This document shows positions 50,701 to 60,782 of a stretch of 64,000 nucleotides of DNA, piece after piece. A program made the position numbers and the translations under genes. Within the stretch, counting starts at the first letter, position 1, and every line of letters begins with the position of its first letter. The notes under the pieces are model-generated. The model was not told the DNA's origin. It saw only the letters and a list, made by a program, of their open reading frames with translations, and made no database searches. The DNA lies in contig OX595989.1 of the NCBI GenBank assembly GCA_951394045.1, forward strand, positions 3,534,001 through 3,598,000, written 5' to 3'. Origin of the DNA: Nitzschia sp. DOCU1 (Eukaryota; Bacillariophyta; Bacillariophyceae; Bacillariales; Bacillariaceae).

Positions 50701-52942
50701 TGGAATCAGTTCGGGCAAGGACAAGTCGCCCATGGGCACGCCCACATCCGGTGCAATCAATGGATCCCCAATGGGGCATCCCTACAAGAGCAATCTCAAG
50801 GTCCATACGGTCATGTTGGGCCGCATGACCCTCAAGGACGGATCTGCCGAGGTTCAAAACGAGGCAGATCTCCCGGTTGCCAATGGAATCGTACGGCAGC
50901 GCTGGACACCCTTTTCAATTTTGCCTCCCCACACGCTAGCGTCTCCAACGCCGAAATCCAAAATGGCCATTCGTCGGCCACGGCCCGAAGAGCACCACGA
51001 CGCTACCATGGATGATGTCGTGACCAGCAAGGGACCATCCGCCGATGTTGACGAAACAAGCGATGTACCCGACGATGCCAGCACCTCGTCTCGATCCAAA
51101 GAAGAAGTTATGGACCTGGACGACGACAACAGCTCTACCGAACCCACTAATTCGTCGGCAACAGGAACGCGGCCTGCGTCCAAACGTATCCGCAGTGCAC
51201 GCATTGCGGCAAGCGAGGCTGCCCATACGGAACCATTGGACGACGACGGTCGTCAAGAGCTTGCCATTCGCTACAAGGAAGAGGCGGACGAACTCCATAA
51301 GAAGTGTTTGGGAGTCGCTTGCTGCGGTATCTTGTTGGCCCTTATGCGACGAGACCCCTTGCTTTTGTTTGCCTCGCCCGTAACGGCCGAAGGCTACTCT
51401 ACGATTATCAAGAATCCAATTGATTTCGGCAAGATCCGTTCCAGTGTTCTCGAAGAAAAGTACGGGACTCTTGGCTCCTTTGTCTCGGACTGCCGCCTGC
51501 TTTGTACCAACGCTCTCGCGTACAATCCGCCTGGTTCTATTTATTGGAAGACGGCAAAAGAATTGTTCGACATTCTCGCTATCATGCAACGACGCGCCAG
51601 CAACTGGATGAATGCCGTCAAGGATGCCCACGCCATGGCCTGGCGCCGGGTCCCACGTAACACAAAAGTTCTTGCCAAGGAAGGGAATGACGACGATCGG
51701 TCGACAACCGGTTCTTCGGACAAGGATATTTTTGTTGAAGATCCGTTTGTTGACTTGCGCAAGACCTGGCCAGAAGCAGTTGAAATGTTGGAGGATAGCG
51801 ATTGGCTCAAACGCTGTATTGCGGCTGATTTCATGCGGACACGGGAAAATGAAACGGCATACTATGGCGCTCTTGCCGTTCGCCGCACAGCCGCGGCTGC
51901 CGAAGCCGCGCTGGCCGCCTATCCAGACAGTGGTGGTGTCTACAATACCGTCTCGAGACGGAGTCATATCGAGGACGAAGCTCTTCGACGTGCAATCGAC
52001 GAGCGCGTGGCCGAAATGACCAACCCAGTCGAACTCAAGGATTTGCCGAGCTGGAGAGAAGAATCGATCATTCGAGTCACTCGTCGAGCCCAGAGCCGGC
52101 GTTTGGATGGCATGTCGAGCAACAGTACTGGGTGTGCACGGTGTGACGAAGATCTCTCGGAACCAGGGGCCAAAAGGTCTAAGACGTCTCAACTTCCTCA
52201 TTTGGGATACAAAAAGTCTCGCAAACACGAAGTGCCGAGGATCCACGAATCTAGGGTGAACCTAAGTACCGGCATGGCCAGCAAGACAACTCGAGATCGC
52301 ATCCACGGGGTTTTGCAAGAAATCTATAAAGAAAAGGAACTCCATCTTCGAGCCAGAGCTGCCAATGAAGTCGCAGTATCTGTGAAGGGCAGCGGTATTC
52401 ACGGCTGGGGCCTCTTTGCAGATCAATCCTTCAAAAAGGGCGATGTGGTGGCAGAGTACATTGGCGAGTATGTCAGTTTCGCCGTCACGGAAGCTAGAGA
52501 GAAGGAATATCAAGATCAACGCATTCAAGATTATCAATTCCGTTTAGACGAGCAGCTGGTGATCGACGCTACCATGCGTGGCGGGCATGGCCGCTACATT
52601 AATCACAATTGCAGCCCAAACTGTATTGCCAAGATTATTCCGGGTAACCCTCCAAATGAGGACTTGAAGCGAGTTATTATCATTGCCCAACGTGATATTG
52701 AGCCCCGCGAAGAATTGACATATGACTACCAATTCCCATTGGAATTGGATTTGGATGCCCGCATTCCTTGCAATTGTATGAGCGAACATTGCCGCGGCTT
52801 CATGAATTGGGACTTGCCCGAGAAGGGGAGCAATCAAAACTTTCGGTCTCAAAAGCGGGGTGCTAATATGCGTGACCGCATTCGTCGCTTGGGACGGCCA
52901 CTTAAGAGTGACAAAGGAGACGACGACGATGATACAGAATAA
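47768..52942 (+). CDS. Trithorax/MLL-like histone methyltransferase: PHD, HMG-like, bromo and SET domains
   Basis: The protein has 1,724 residues in a single exon. A basic and Ser-rich start precedes PHD finger 1 (~216-268: FYCQVCGGVGDVVCCDGCPH, YHRDC, WYCPGC) and a second PHD-like finger split by an acidic insert (~322-390: VCFECNEKGLDLQQCESCEG, then ILCRICRVEE). Long acidic and Lys-rich tracts follow, then an HMG-box-like segment (~598-680: ATPAFFFFLNENRLKIE, WWSKLRESEIRRY), a bromodomain (~1181-1270: IIKNPIDFGKIR, NALAYNPPGS), and SET plus post-SET (~1535-1680: GSGIHGWGLFA, RYINHNCSPNC, ELTYDYQF, CNCMSEHCRGFMN). The catalytic and cofactor motifs and zinc cysteines are complete. This order fits an H3K4 methyltransferase acting on chromatin. 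The start at 47522 is the alternative. Confidence 0.9.
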   Translation: MAGGLPTRRRSSSAAGNSTNVAANSGNNPTTPASRSSTRNAPSSAPPATTRAKRRGRGLPTSRSTPGQAESDPDVAASSPTAGTPAPKSEPKSSSKERASSPVPTPGPSASERALRSPRVSPRSTSSSTTTKKGILVATVDGGDSKSGNSKGKPSTMQVTIKLGGKLFIPNDEPLPPSTPSLANIPSRRRSRSITKEEAPDPAHVPSSLPLGHDGNTFYCQVCGGVGDVVCCDGCPHVYHRDCVPKGSSRESLEKDDDPWYCPGCFSSKARAPASGGSSKTATTPASSKKKSSTKKAGKDKMEVADEAEEEEAKQPAKIERVCFECNEKGLDLQQCESCEGWIHFPSCHPDDDDFEEDEEEEDEDDDSPRKPKKVIDPNRILCRICRVEELETASHDSATSSPSVKTRRQAEKEKSAKRKRDGDEEEDGDEEDEDDAASKEDSPDEDEEDDGDDDENVESKANGDDDEQDEDDASNMDVDDVSTQPDDSPSATTASDKKAKKKKGEDEKGLKTTNNESQAIKKRSRPSLPSSKVKANRELEASVSTPTSTKKGSQADKKKKKNKRVGSPEPSARRQDDEESQSSSMAAFASNHGYPRATPAFFFFLNENRLKIERSLSRKHRIFNRLPKGLERNELVAKEGAIWWSKLRESEIRRYMTMSMREFEERVIEWKQEKNIREMLLDDTNVDDDDQTDISLEDEILTYQNHQRLYLGTTVGSKPFKPEPGTNHNRVLLELLQDMRFHPMPMFQANRSEVEYGQMDFDRVTIPYFDVHGPYSTSVGDECLGCTRGWNHYCSVLKRRIPSIEHRAKLQPPLSSLVATRVGLGLKTNQTDGSEDVETEESAKNIPLFTVRDVADTVSAKKLPLVPCEPLADPSGRADDIVQFIEETISMKVPEPPRPDFPGQAKALGSRPLVPRSAASRRAYDTVGGNDDRPVTLNKCGRCRTVISTDTGCIQCRRAQLVINMSKWLHPGEKDASGISSGKDKSPMGTPTSGAINGSPMGHPYKSNLKVHTVMLGRMTLKDGSAEVQNEADLPVANGIVRQRWTPFSILPPHTLASPTPKSKMAIRRPRPEEHHDATMDDVVTSKGPSADVDETSDVPDDASTSSRSKEEVMDLDDDNSSTEPTNSSATGTRPASKRIRSARIAASEAAHTEPLDDDGRQELAIRYKEEADELHKKCLGVACCGILLALMRRDPLLLFASPVTAEGYSTIIKNPIDFGKIRSSVLEEKYGTLGSFVSDCRLLCTNALAYNPPGSIYWKTAKELFDILAIMQRRASNWMNAVKDAHAMAWRRVPRNTKVLAKEGNDDDRSTTGSSDKDIFVEDPFVDLRKTWPEAVEMLEDSDWLKRCIAADFMRTRENETAYYGALAVRRTAAAAEAALAAYPDSGGVYNTVSRRSHIEDEALRRAIDERVAEMTNPVELKDLPSWREESIIRVTRRAQSRRLDGMSSNSTGCARCDEDLSEPGAKRSKTSQLPHLGYKKSRKHEVPRIHESRVNLSTGMASKTTRDRIHGVLQEIYKEKELHLRARAANEVAVSVKGSGIHGWGLFADQSFKKGDVVAEYIGEYVSFAVTEAREKEYQDQRIQDYQFRLDEQLVIDATMRGGHGRYINHNCSPNCIAKIIPGNPPNEDLKRVIIIAQRDIEPREELTYDYQFPLELDLDARIPCNCMSEHCRGFMNWDLPEKGSNQNFRSQKRGANMRDRIRRLGRPLKSDKGDDDDDTE

Positions 52943-55384
52943 GAATAAAAAGAGACGCATGACTCTCTTCTCTAACTCTGCAACGGTCGGGCGGCCGTTC
53001 CCAGACATACGCTACTACTAGCTAATGGAACGATTCGCGGCCAACATCAACAAGTGGTAGGACGGTGTCGCCACAGGGAATGAGACAATACATAGTTGTT
53101 ACTACTAGCTAATAGTAGTCATGATTGTGGCTGCTGACAGTACAGTTCTTTACTATCCCGCCGATAGAAAGAACGAGAGCCCACGTGGATGCTCGTATTA
53201 TCGTGATACCGTCGCTTGTAGAAGTGAGAAAGCTGCGGTCGTCTGGCTTACGTAACCACAGAAGCTAGAACAAAAGTAAGACAAGGGAGCTAGCAGTAGT
53301 CTGCAGTCGTAGCTACCGTAGTAGCCAGCTATCTACGTACTCTGCTGCAATGCTTTGCACTACTATCGGCTCTATTTGTCGCTGAGGGAATTGAGATTCG
53401 ATAAGTGCCCCCAGTACGAAAGCGGTTGTTGCGAAATCGCTTGTTGTAAAATCTTGCGTCACCAAATTGCGAGTAGTGAAATCTCGGGAAATCGCATTGC
53501 ATCCCCTCGGCTGCCTCCTAGAGGGCATATGCATTTACTTAAAGGGAAATTGATCTTGAGTGATTTTGATTACCTCGACTGCTTACACATAAATTTATAG
53601 TGAAATCACGGCGGGCGACAATCTTCCCTCTATTACAATCTAACTTTGCTTACACTTTTTGGCAAGGTCGCTCTTTACAATATTGTACTTTATATTGACA
53701 TTGACTCTAGATTAAATTTTCATTGTCTCCTTTTGATCACAGAGTGAGTTAGCGTCATCTAAAAAACGAACTCGCGATAGACCGCGTGGCCGACCGTTTT
53801 TTCTATGGGTCGATGAGGGCATTGAAAAAGGGCTACTAAGTTTCTAACTACCTATCGTAATTTGAAAAAACTTTACAAACGTCTTCAAATCAACCATAGC
53901 TTGCCGTTTACAGCTTGGGTGTGATTGTAGCATCCAGCTGGACAGCGATCGGCCCACTTCTCTAGCTTGCTATCTTTCTGATGTAGTCCGTCTAGTCGAC
54001 GAGCAGAATTCGTAAGGCATATCAATCGTGTTTAACAAACAGCGTCAAATGTTTTCTAGCTTATGCCCTTGCTTCAGAAACCATATTCTGTGGATTTGGC
54101 GAACTGGCGGATTTGAATGTGGATTACTTTCAGCCACCGTGGGGCTTCATCGTGGGAAAAATCACGAAACTGCTTCATCGTGGGAAAAATCACGAAACTG
54201 CTCGCAAACCACAGCAGAAACGGCTCGGATCTCAGCATTCCTTCCAACAAATGCATCACTTTTTCACTCAATCGACCTCACTTTTTTGCGAAGGGAGCAA
54301 TCCGCATCGTACGATGATCAGCTTTCTTCATCAACTTTCTTTTCACTCTGCTATGAACAGACCTCTACTGCGGCGATCACTGTCATTTTGATGGTGCGGC
54401 TCAGCTGTAGCGAGATAACAGCCTGAAGGAGGAGAAATCCACGGTGAAGGTCCGGTTTGTGCCGGACCGCCCTGGAACACTCGTCCTGAAGGAAGCCAAT
54501 ATTGGGGGTGTACGTGGACTCAGTCTCTGGAGAGCCCTCCAGATTCGGTTGAACCATGACGCTAGCTCCCTGAGGCAAACGGAGCCGAAGCAGACCCTGG
54601 AAGAAAGTTGTTTGATGAAATGTTTGATTGTTGTGTTGGTGTTGGCGGAGGAATGATTCATGTGGTGGCGCCCTTCGGAACGGTACGTGCACTCCAAACT
54701 TGCGTTTTTGCGACTTGACGGTGCCGTTTGATCATATTTCTTTCCCGCAGTGCTACTCACCTTGTTCTTTCCTCCTTTTGCAGGCGTCTGGCGTTGTTCT
54801 ACAATACCAACATTTTCCAGAGCAACGATCCTGATCCGTGATCTCGACCCCGATTCCAATTCTCCCCGCACACAAACAGCCTGATCAACGCAACCGGTTT
54901 GTGGTTCCGGTTTTAAAACGTCCTCCACTCGCGTACGTGTCTCGTCGCGGAGAGTTTAAGTGTAACCTGTGCTGGTGCGTGGAGAATTGGAATCGGCTAC
55001 GCCGTCGAGTGAAGTGGATTGTTGTCTCTACCGGGCGGAGCAGCTGTGGCCCACCCCCTCCGAAATCGAACTGCTTTGACGTAGCGGTGGGGCTCAGTAA
55101 CTTTTTGTGTGAGAACACAAAAACGAAGCCAAAAGTTCGATGAATAGATAGATGATAAATCTACCGGTAGAGAAGTAGCTAGCTAGGTTGCATCGTTTCT
55201 CGCACGATACATAACATATTATTGCTCCGAACAAAATACGTTCTAGTCCTACTATTATTTCAAATCGGTTCTTGGCGACGCTTCCGTTTTGCGTATCATA
55301 TTTTTCTTCGCAAACAGTGGTCCCGCACTCTTGTGCTTGAATTGGTGATGATCACTCTCGTCGTCTTCAGCAGGCATTATCAAA
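52943..55384. other. Long gene-poor region
   Basis: These 2.4 kb hold no convincing gene. Frames of 60-175 codons occur on both strands near 54028-55143, with a possible GT-AG intron at about 54682-54783, but no domain or targeting signal is recognised. A 28-bp tandem repeat is listed separately. The region separates the SET gene from the degenerate block. Confidence 0.45.
54144..54199 (+). repeat. Two tandem 28-bp repeats
   Basis: The unit starting GCTTCATCGTGGGAAAAATC occurs twice without difference, at 54144-54171 and 54172-54199. No function is apparent. Confidence 0.9.
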
Positions 55385-56690
55385 TTAATGGTCGTTTGTG
55401 CCTAATTTGAGTTTCTCCGCTTCGGCAGCATGCATGTTGAAGACTTGTTCCAAAGAGGTCTGACTGACTCCATAGTCATCCAAAAGGAGACGTTCCTTGT
55501 TCGCTTCCAAACTGGCAAAGATACTCGAAATCTTCACACCCTCCGAGTTGACTTCGTATCGGACCTTGGTATCCTGGCGCTCCCGGAAAATATTGGAGGC
55601 ATACGAAGTTACGATGTACTCCGCAATCTTTCGGATCCTCAACTCTACGGTCGCAAAGGCGGCGAGTTCGGCAAGGGTTACTCCCGTCGGTGAAGTCGCA
55701 CTCTTGTGAATATTGTAACCAATGGGATTCTGGTCGTTGATGACAGAAGATAGGTAGGTATCACCCGTCAATTCAACCTTTTGGCTCTTGGGAGACGGCG
55801 AGGCACCGTTGCGCACTGGTTTCTTTGTGTCTTGAGAGAAATGAGGTGCGTCCAACTCGTCGTCAACCGCATCAATCTTTCGAGGCCGGCCACGTTTTCT
55901 GTGGCTGTAGAAGAAATCAAACCATTGCTCTCCAAATACAACCGCTTGTTTTGGGGGATGGCACCCAGAAACGAATCAAGCTTTCGCGGGGGTCCTCGCT
56001 TGCGGCGTCCAGTGTCATAGATTCGATCCGCTTGCTCCACGAACCGCAACCGTCTGATCCAGATTGAAGAAAATGTCTTCCGTCTCTGGCACGACGCCCC
56101 CTTCTTCTGCTGTTTGCGCCCCGGAGCTATTCAAACGCCCTTGACCGAGCTTTGAAACTACCTCGACATAGTCAGGATCCGACCGTTCCACGAGCTTGCA
56201 CTTCATCTCTATCTGGTATCCTTTGCCGAATTTGTTCTTGAGATGCTGTGCCGATCCCAGAGCCCGGAGCCGCCCATTGGCCATGATGCCGATTCGAGGA
56301 CACAAGGCCTCGCATTCTTCCATGCTGTGCGTCGTCAAAATGATGCTGGTGCGTTCTTCAGGAGCGACGTTTCTCCCGGCAACCACCATGTTGCCACTTC
56401 ATCTCTATCTGGTATCCTTTGCCGAATTTGTTCTTGAGATGCTGTGCCGATCCCAGAGCCTGGAGCCGCCCATTGGCCATGATGCCGATTCGAGGACACA
56501 AGGCCTCGCATTCTTCCATGCTGTGCGTCGTCAAAATGATGCTGGTGCGTTCTTCAGGAGCGACGTTTCTCCCGGCAACCATGTTGCTTACCGTTTCCCA
56601 AATCTCGCGTCGAGCCACGGGGTCCACTCCGGTCGAGCACTCATCCAAAAAGACGATTTGAGGATCACCAATGGTAGCACATGCAAGACT
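55385..56690 (-). pseudogene. ABCA-type ABC transporter, C-terminal fragment, duplicated and broken
   Basis: Read on the minus strand from ~56690, SLACATIGDPQIVFLDECST (end of the signature and Walker B) leads to [30 protein letters not shown] (switch His), [20 protein letters not shown] and, in another frame, KISSIFASLEANKERLLLDD, YGVSQTSLEQVFNMHAAEAE. This is the second nucleotide-binding domain and tail of an ABCA lipid transporter. The membrane domains, Walker A and LSGG are absent; upstream the sequence turns into a CAG/GCN-rich tract. A ~195-bp tandem duplication breaks the frame. No complete protein can be made here. Confidence 0.85.
56201..56587 (-). repeat. ~195-bp tandem duplication inside the ABCA fragment
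   Basis: 56201-56394 and 56397-56587 are almost identical; one has AGCCCGGAG and the other AGCCTGGAG, and one has an extra ACC. Each encodes the [20 protein letters not shown] to GKGYQIEMK segment. The offset of 196 bp is not a multiple of three, so the frame is lost. Confidence 0.9.
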
Positions 56691-56806
56691 ATAGTTGCTG
56701 CGGCTGCTGCTGCTGCATGCCCCGCCAATTTGGACGACGTTGCCGCCGCCACCTCGCCATTGTTTGCGCCGCCGCCGATTCCAATATTTTCAAAGAGTTC
56801 CGTGGT

Positions 56807-58440
56807 TTATTCTAGTGCATCTTGTAGCGCACGTTGTAACATTTTCGAGGCAAAGGGATCTTCTGGTTGTTGTGCCAAGGCTTGATGATAAGTATCAATG
56901 GCTTGATCCAGCTTTCCACTCAAATGGTAGCAATATCCCAATGCAGTCCATGCCGATGGATTGGTGGGTTGCAACGTCAAGCAACGTTCCAGACAACATG
57001 CCGCCGAATCCCATTGACGCAACTTTCGTAGCGCATGCGCCAAATTAAAGACGGTCGGTTCCCAATACTTGTCTTGAACCGAATCCAAAACTTCTTGCAA
57101 TGCTTGTTGATTCTCCAAAACTTGTTGCGCCGTTTCCATGCTCGAACTGTTTGCCGTGAGAGTGCGTACAAACCACTTGGCCGCTTGTTCGTAATTATTT
57201 TCTCCCAAGGCCCAAACGCCCAATTCATTAAAACACAATTTGTTCGTACCTCGACTCGCTTGATGAGCAGCCCATAAAAAGTGTTATGCCAAACTCGTAT
57301 GATTGGTTAGTAAATATTCCATTCCAATATACAGCAATGACGTCGCATCGCCCGGTGCCAATCGTTGGGCGGCACGAAAACTCGCTAGAGCTTGATCGGA
57401 TTCATCACATGCGGCAAACGATGCCCCAAAGGCAATCCAGGCTTCCACGACATGGGGATTCAATCGTGTCGCACGACAATAATGACGTTGGGCGACATGA
57501 TATCGACCACACGCATAATAATAGGACCCCACTGCAAACCAAGCTTGCGCCGATTTGGGATTGGCTTCGACCCATTCATGCGCCAAACGAAAGAGTGTAC
57601 GTTTATGGCCCAAGGCAACGCACGTCGCCACATGCACATGAGCCGCCTTGGTACAAAGTGGATCGACTCGAGCCAAGGCTTGACAATACTCCAAGGTAGC
57701 CCGCAAATTGGATTGACGATAGGCCCGTTGAGCTGCCATGGCCAATACATCAGAAGATTGTTCCAAATGATGAACATGCAACAACTTATCCAATGCATTC
57801 GACAACAACAATTCTTGCTGGACTTTGGACGATTCTTCTTCTTGGAGTTGCAACAAGGCAAAATTGGCGCCCCGACCACGGGGTCGTCCATTGGGACCTG
57901 CCCCCATCATGACATCTTCATCATCAACAGCAAAGCCATGATCGTCATCGTCGTCGTCAGGATGATGAACGACAGTCGTGTCTTCATGTTTGACTCCAAT
58001 CGGCGTCAAGAGTTACAACGAACTGGAATCTTGCCAAAACGGATCGTCGCTCATGGTCTTGTTGTTGTTGTTGTTGTGATCTGTAGAAGTAGTCTTGGTA
58101 GACACCTTGGTCGTTGTCGTTCCTACTACAGCCGCCGTTGCCATGGTAGGTGCTGCCACGTGAATCCGTACCAAGTAGAGGGATCGTAGCCATTCACTTC
58201 CTTCATTACTAGCTGTCGTAGTAGGCAAGATACTCCATACAATGCCCAATGCTTGTTGCGGACTGACAAGTTGATCCCCCAACAATCGTTCCAAGGCTTG
58301 AGCGCAATAGGGATCAATCTTTAATGCGCGTTGATAAAAGAGTGCGGCACGTCCCGGATGTCCCGTTTCCAAATGAGCCTTGGCGCGAGTACAAGACAAT
58401 CGAGCCAAGAGATGAATGTTGGTGGTTGATTTGGGCATGA
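56807..58440 (-). pseudogene. CDC16/APC6-like TPR protein, 5'-truncated with in-frame stops
   Basis: The frame is continuous from about 58440 (KSTTNIHLLARLSCTRAKAH, RAALFYQRALKIDPYCAQAL) through TPR repeats (EYCQALARVDPLCTKAAHVH, NPKSAQAWFAVGSYYYACGR, LGMEYLL-like) to FNELGVWALGENNYEQAAKW and NPSAWTALGYCYHLSGKLDQ. This is the anaphase-promoting complex subunit CDC16/APC6. Two in-frame TAA codons interrupt it, at 58013-58015 and 57284-57286. At the first, the partial tandem copy has CAA (SSSLQLL), so it is a C-to-T change. The stop at 56807 is also followed by a protein-like frame (TTELFENIGIGGG). The N-terminal repeats are missing. It is most likely a pseudogene; a second locus should encode the essential protein. 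Confidence 0.8.
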
Positions 58441-59041
58441 TGGCTTGTGCCAAACTAGGCTTCGACCCATTCATGCGCCAAACGAAAGAGCGTCCGTTTA
58501 TGGCCCAAGGCAACGCACGTCGCCACATGCACATGAGCCGCCTTGGTACAAAGTGGATCGACTCGAGCCAAGGCTTGACAATACTCCAAGGTAGCCCGCA
58601 AATTGGATTGACGATAGGCCCGTTGAGCTGCCATGGCCAATACATCAGAAGATTGTTCCAAATGATGAACATGCAACAACTTATCCAATGCATTCGACAA
58701 CAACAATTCTTGCTGGACTTTGGACGATTCTTCTTCTTCTTGGAGCACCGCAACCCCGGGATCGTACATTGGGGCCTGCCCCCCATCATGACATCATCAT
58801 CATCGACATCAAAGTCGTGATCGTCATCAGGATGGTGAACGACAGTCGTATCCTCATGTTTGACTCCAATCGGCGTCAAGAGTTGCAACGAGCTGGATTT
58901 TTGCCAAAATGGATCGTCACTCGTGGTGTTGTTGTTGTTATTGTTATCCATAGAAGCAGTCTTGGCCGACGGCTTGTCGTTGTTGTTCCTACTACAGCCG
59001 CTGCCATGGTAGGAGCTGCCACGTGAAACCCTTCCTTCCAC
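58441..59041 (-). pseudogene. Partial tandem copy of the CDC16-like gene
   Basis: It repeats the segment from HVAAPTMA and the Asn-rich linker through LTPIGVKHEDTTVVHHPDD to LAHEWVEA, and is joined there to the N-terminal part of the longer copy (SLAQAIMPKSTTN). A frameshift after DDDDVMMGG separates two readable parts. 58460-58735 is nearly identical to 57570-57840, so the duplication is recent. It keeps CAA where the longer copy has TAA. Confidence 0.82.
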
Positions 59042-60782
59042 GAATAGCTAATGACGAGTAAATAGGATATTGACAAGGAGACGTTGTAGATCCGACTGGA
59101 AATTCCAAATCGAGTAAAGAATCCCTGTAATGTGCACGTCATAGCCTTACCGACAGCCCATAAAGCCCCACTCTCTTTGAGTATCCGGCATGTACTCAGC
59201 GATAGTCACAAAGTGCTGCTAGTAGTGTAGGCAAGCAAAATGCCCAGAAATAGCAGGTGATACACGTGATTGCCCCTTCGCTTATTTCTGGCCTGGCGTA
59301 GTCGAGTCCGAAGGATTACGGCGGCGGTCGTAGCCGAACTAGCAAATGACAGCAGCCACAACACTTAGCAGTGTAGTCCATATTAAGAACGGCTTGTTGG
59401 AGATTAAAAGTCGGCTCGTAGTTGAGTGTAATGATGTATTCTTGCCCTATCTGATGCTGTTGCCTACCAGAATGAGCCGGGAGCTCAGCAAGATAGTTGG
59501 AGAATTGATTTTTCGTTGAATTTTGACTCAAGGACAAGGATAGGATCGTCATCGGGAACGAACCATCGCTTGTCCAAGCCAAGGCCGAGGTAGTAGTAGT
59601 TCTTCCAGTAGCACGAGAAAATGCGGGATATTTTCGCATCTCGTATTCTCGACTCATTTTTACCCAAGTAATTTTGCATCAATCACCAGGATAATGAATC
59701 CATGCTTGGTAAGGCACAAAGATCCCTGAAGCCAAAGAAACTGCAAAAAGTATGAATCGGTGCATGGCCTGATGAGCGCAAAAACGCACGAATTTGACCG
59801 TAGGTGTTCAGGAGGTTATTCGCGACTGAGCTGTCTGCAATTACAACCCCCATATGGCCATAAGTCAAAGTTTACGATATCACCTCGTTCTTTAAACTAG
59901 TCGGCCTGAGAGTCGAGAAAAGCCAGAAAAGGTCCGATTTTTGGGGCTATTTTCGGGCGAGATTTTTGCGTCCTGAAATCGACGAATGGTAAATTTTGCG
60001 AAGCGAGCGCAACTGCTGTATGCCGATTTTAACAACGCCACTCGCTCAAGTCTGTTCAGGGAGGTCGTTAATAACCCGTCTAGCTACGAATCAAGGCCTG
60101 AAAGCAATAGAGGCTGTCACAGGATTGATTCCAAAAGTGGGCCATGGTCGGTTTTTAGTTGCAGGTGGTTTTCGTCGGATGGAAAAGTCATCAGGCCCAA
60201 GCAACTTTTAGTCTTCGTTTGTTAATCCTTTTAAGTCCGGTCCTTGTCGTCGAACAAAGCGATGATGATTGATTTGTTGCTATTTGTCGCATTCCGTTTC
60301 GGTCTTCTATTAAAACTTATCGGCAGAAGCGAAATCACCATGACGACGAAGACTGCCAATGACTGCAACTATGGTGTGTCGGCAGAGTACCTGGTCCGGT
60401 ACGTTGGGTCAAAATAGTCCAATGGGTCCGCTTTCCAGCAATGTCCGCCCGCTCACACGCAGGCATCGCAGCTTTGAAATGTTGCATTTCACAACTAGAG
60501 TAGAGCTAGTACTACTATTAAAGCAGCGAAAAGTGCGCGCTATCCATTTAGCAGCTACCTAGACGATTGGAAAGGAACGATCTCGTCAAATCGCCAAAGC
60601 GATAACGGCTACCTGGAAAGGCAGCTGAGTCTCACGACTCATAGACATAGCGTCTACATAGCTGTTAAAAAGTTGCATTGCTTTGCGTCCACATAGCTAT
60701 CTCTACATGGACTCAAGAAAGGAATCGGGCGACAAATACAGTTTTGTTTACGCTACTCAAGAAATCGAGTACGCCGCTAGAG
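59042..60782. other. Gene-poor region with a small MINDY remnant
   Basis: At about 59369-59420 the minus strand encodes LQQAVLNMDYTA, matching SLQAVLNMDYTA of the MINDY-like gene (61325-61365), with GCAGTGTAGTCCAT and ATTAAAAGTCGGCTC conserved. The remainder, about 1.3 kb, shows no gene. CATAGC words near 60640-60705 form a loose local repeat. Confidence 0.55.

Noticed and set aside
53313..53534. CRISPR-like or satellite array in the repetitive GAAATCGCATT/GCGAAATC words
   Set aside because: The short words are irregular in length and spacing, with no constant repeat and no spacer structure.
54401..54928. 175-codon minus-strand frame and overlapping plus-strand frames with a possible intron
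   Set aside because: No ATG-supported start with a domain, no targeting signal and no paralog; it is listed only as part of a gene-poor region.
57284..58015. TAA read as glutamine (alternative genetic code)
   Set aside because: Other genes in the window (rubredoxin, ycf34, the CDC16-like frame itself) end in TAA at the expected C-terminus, so the standard code applies and these are premature stops.
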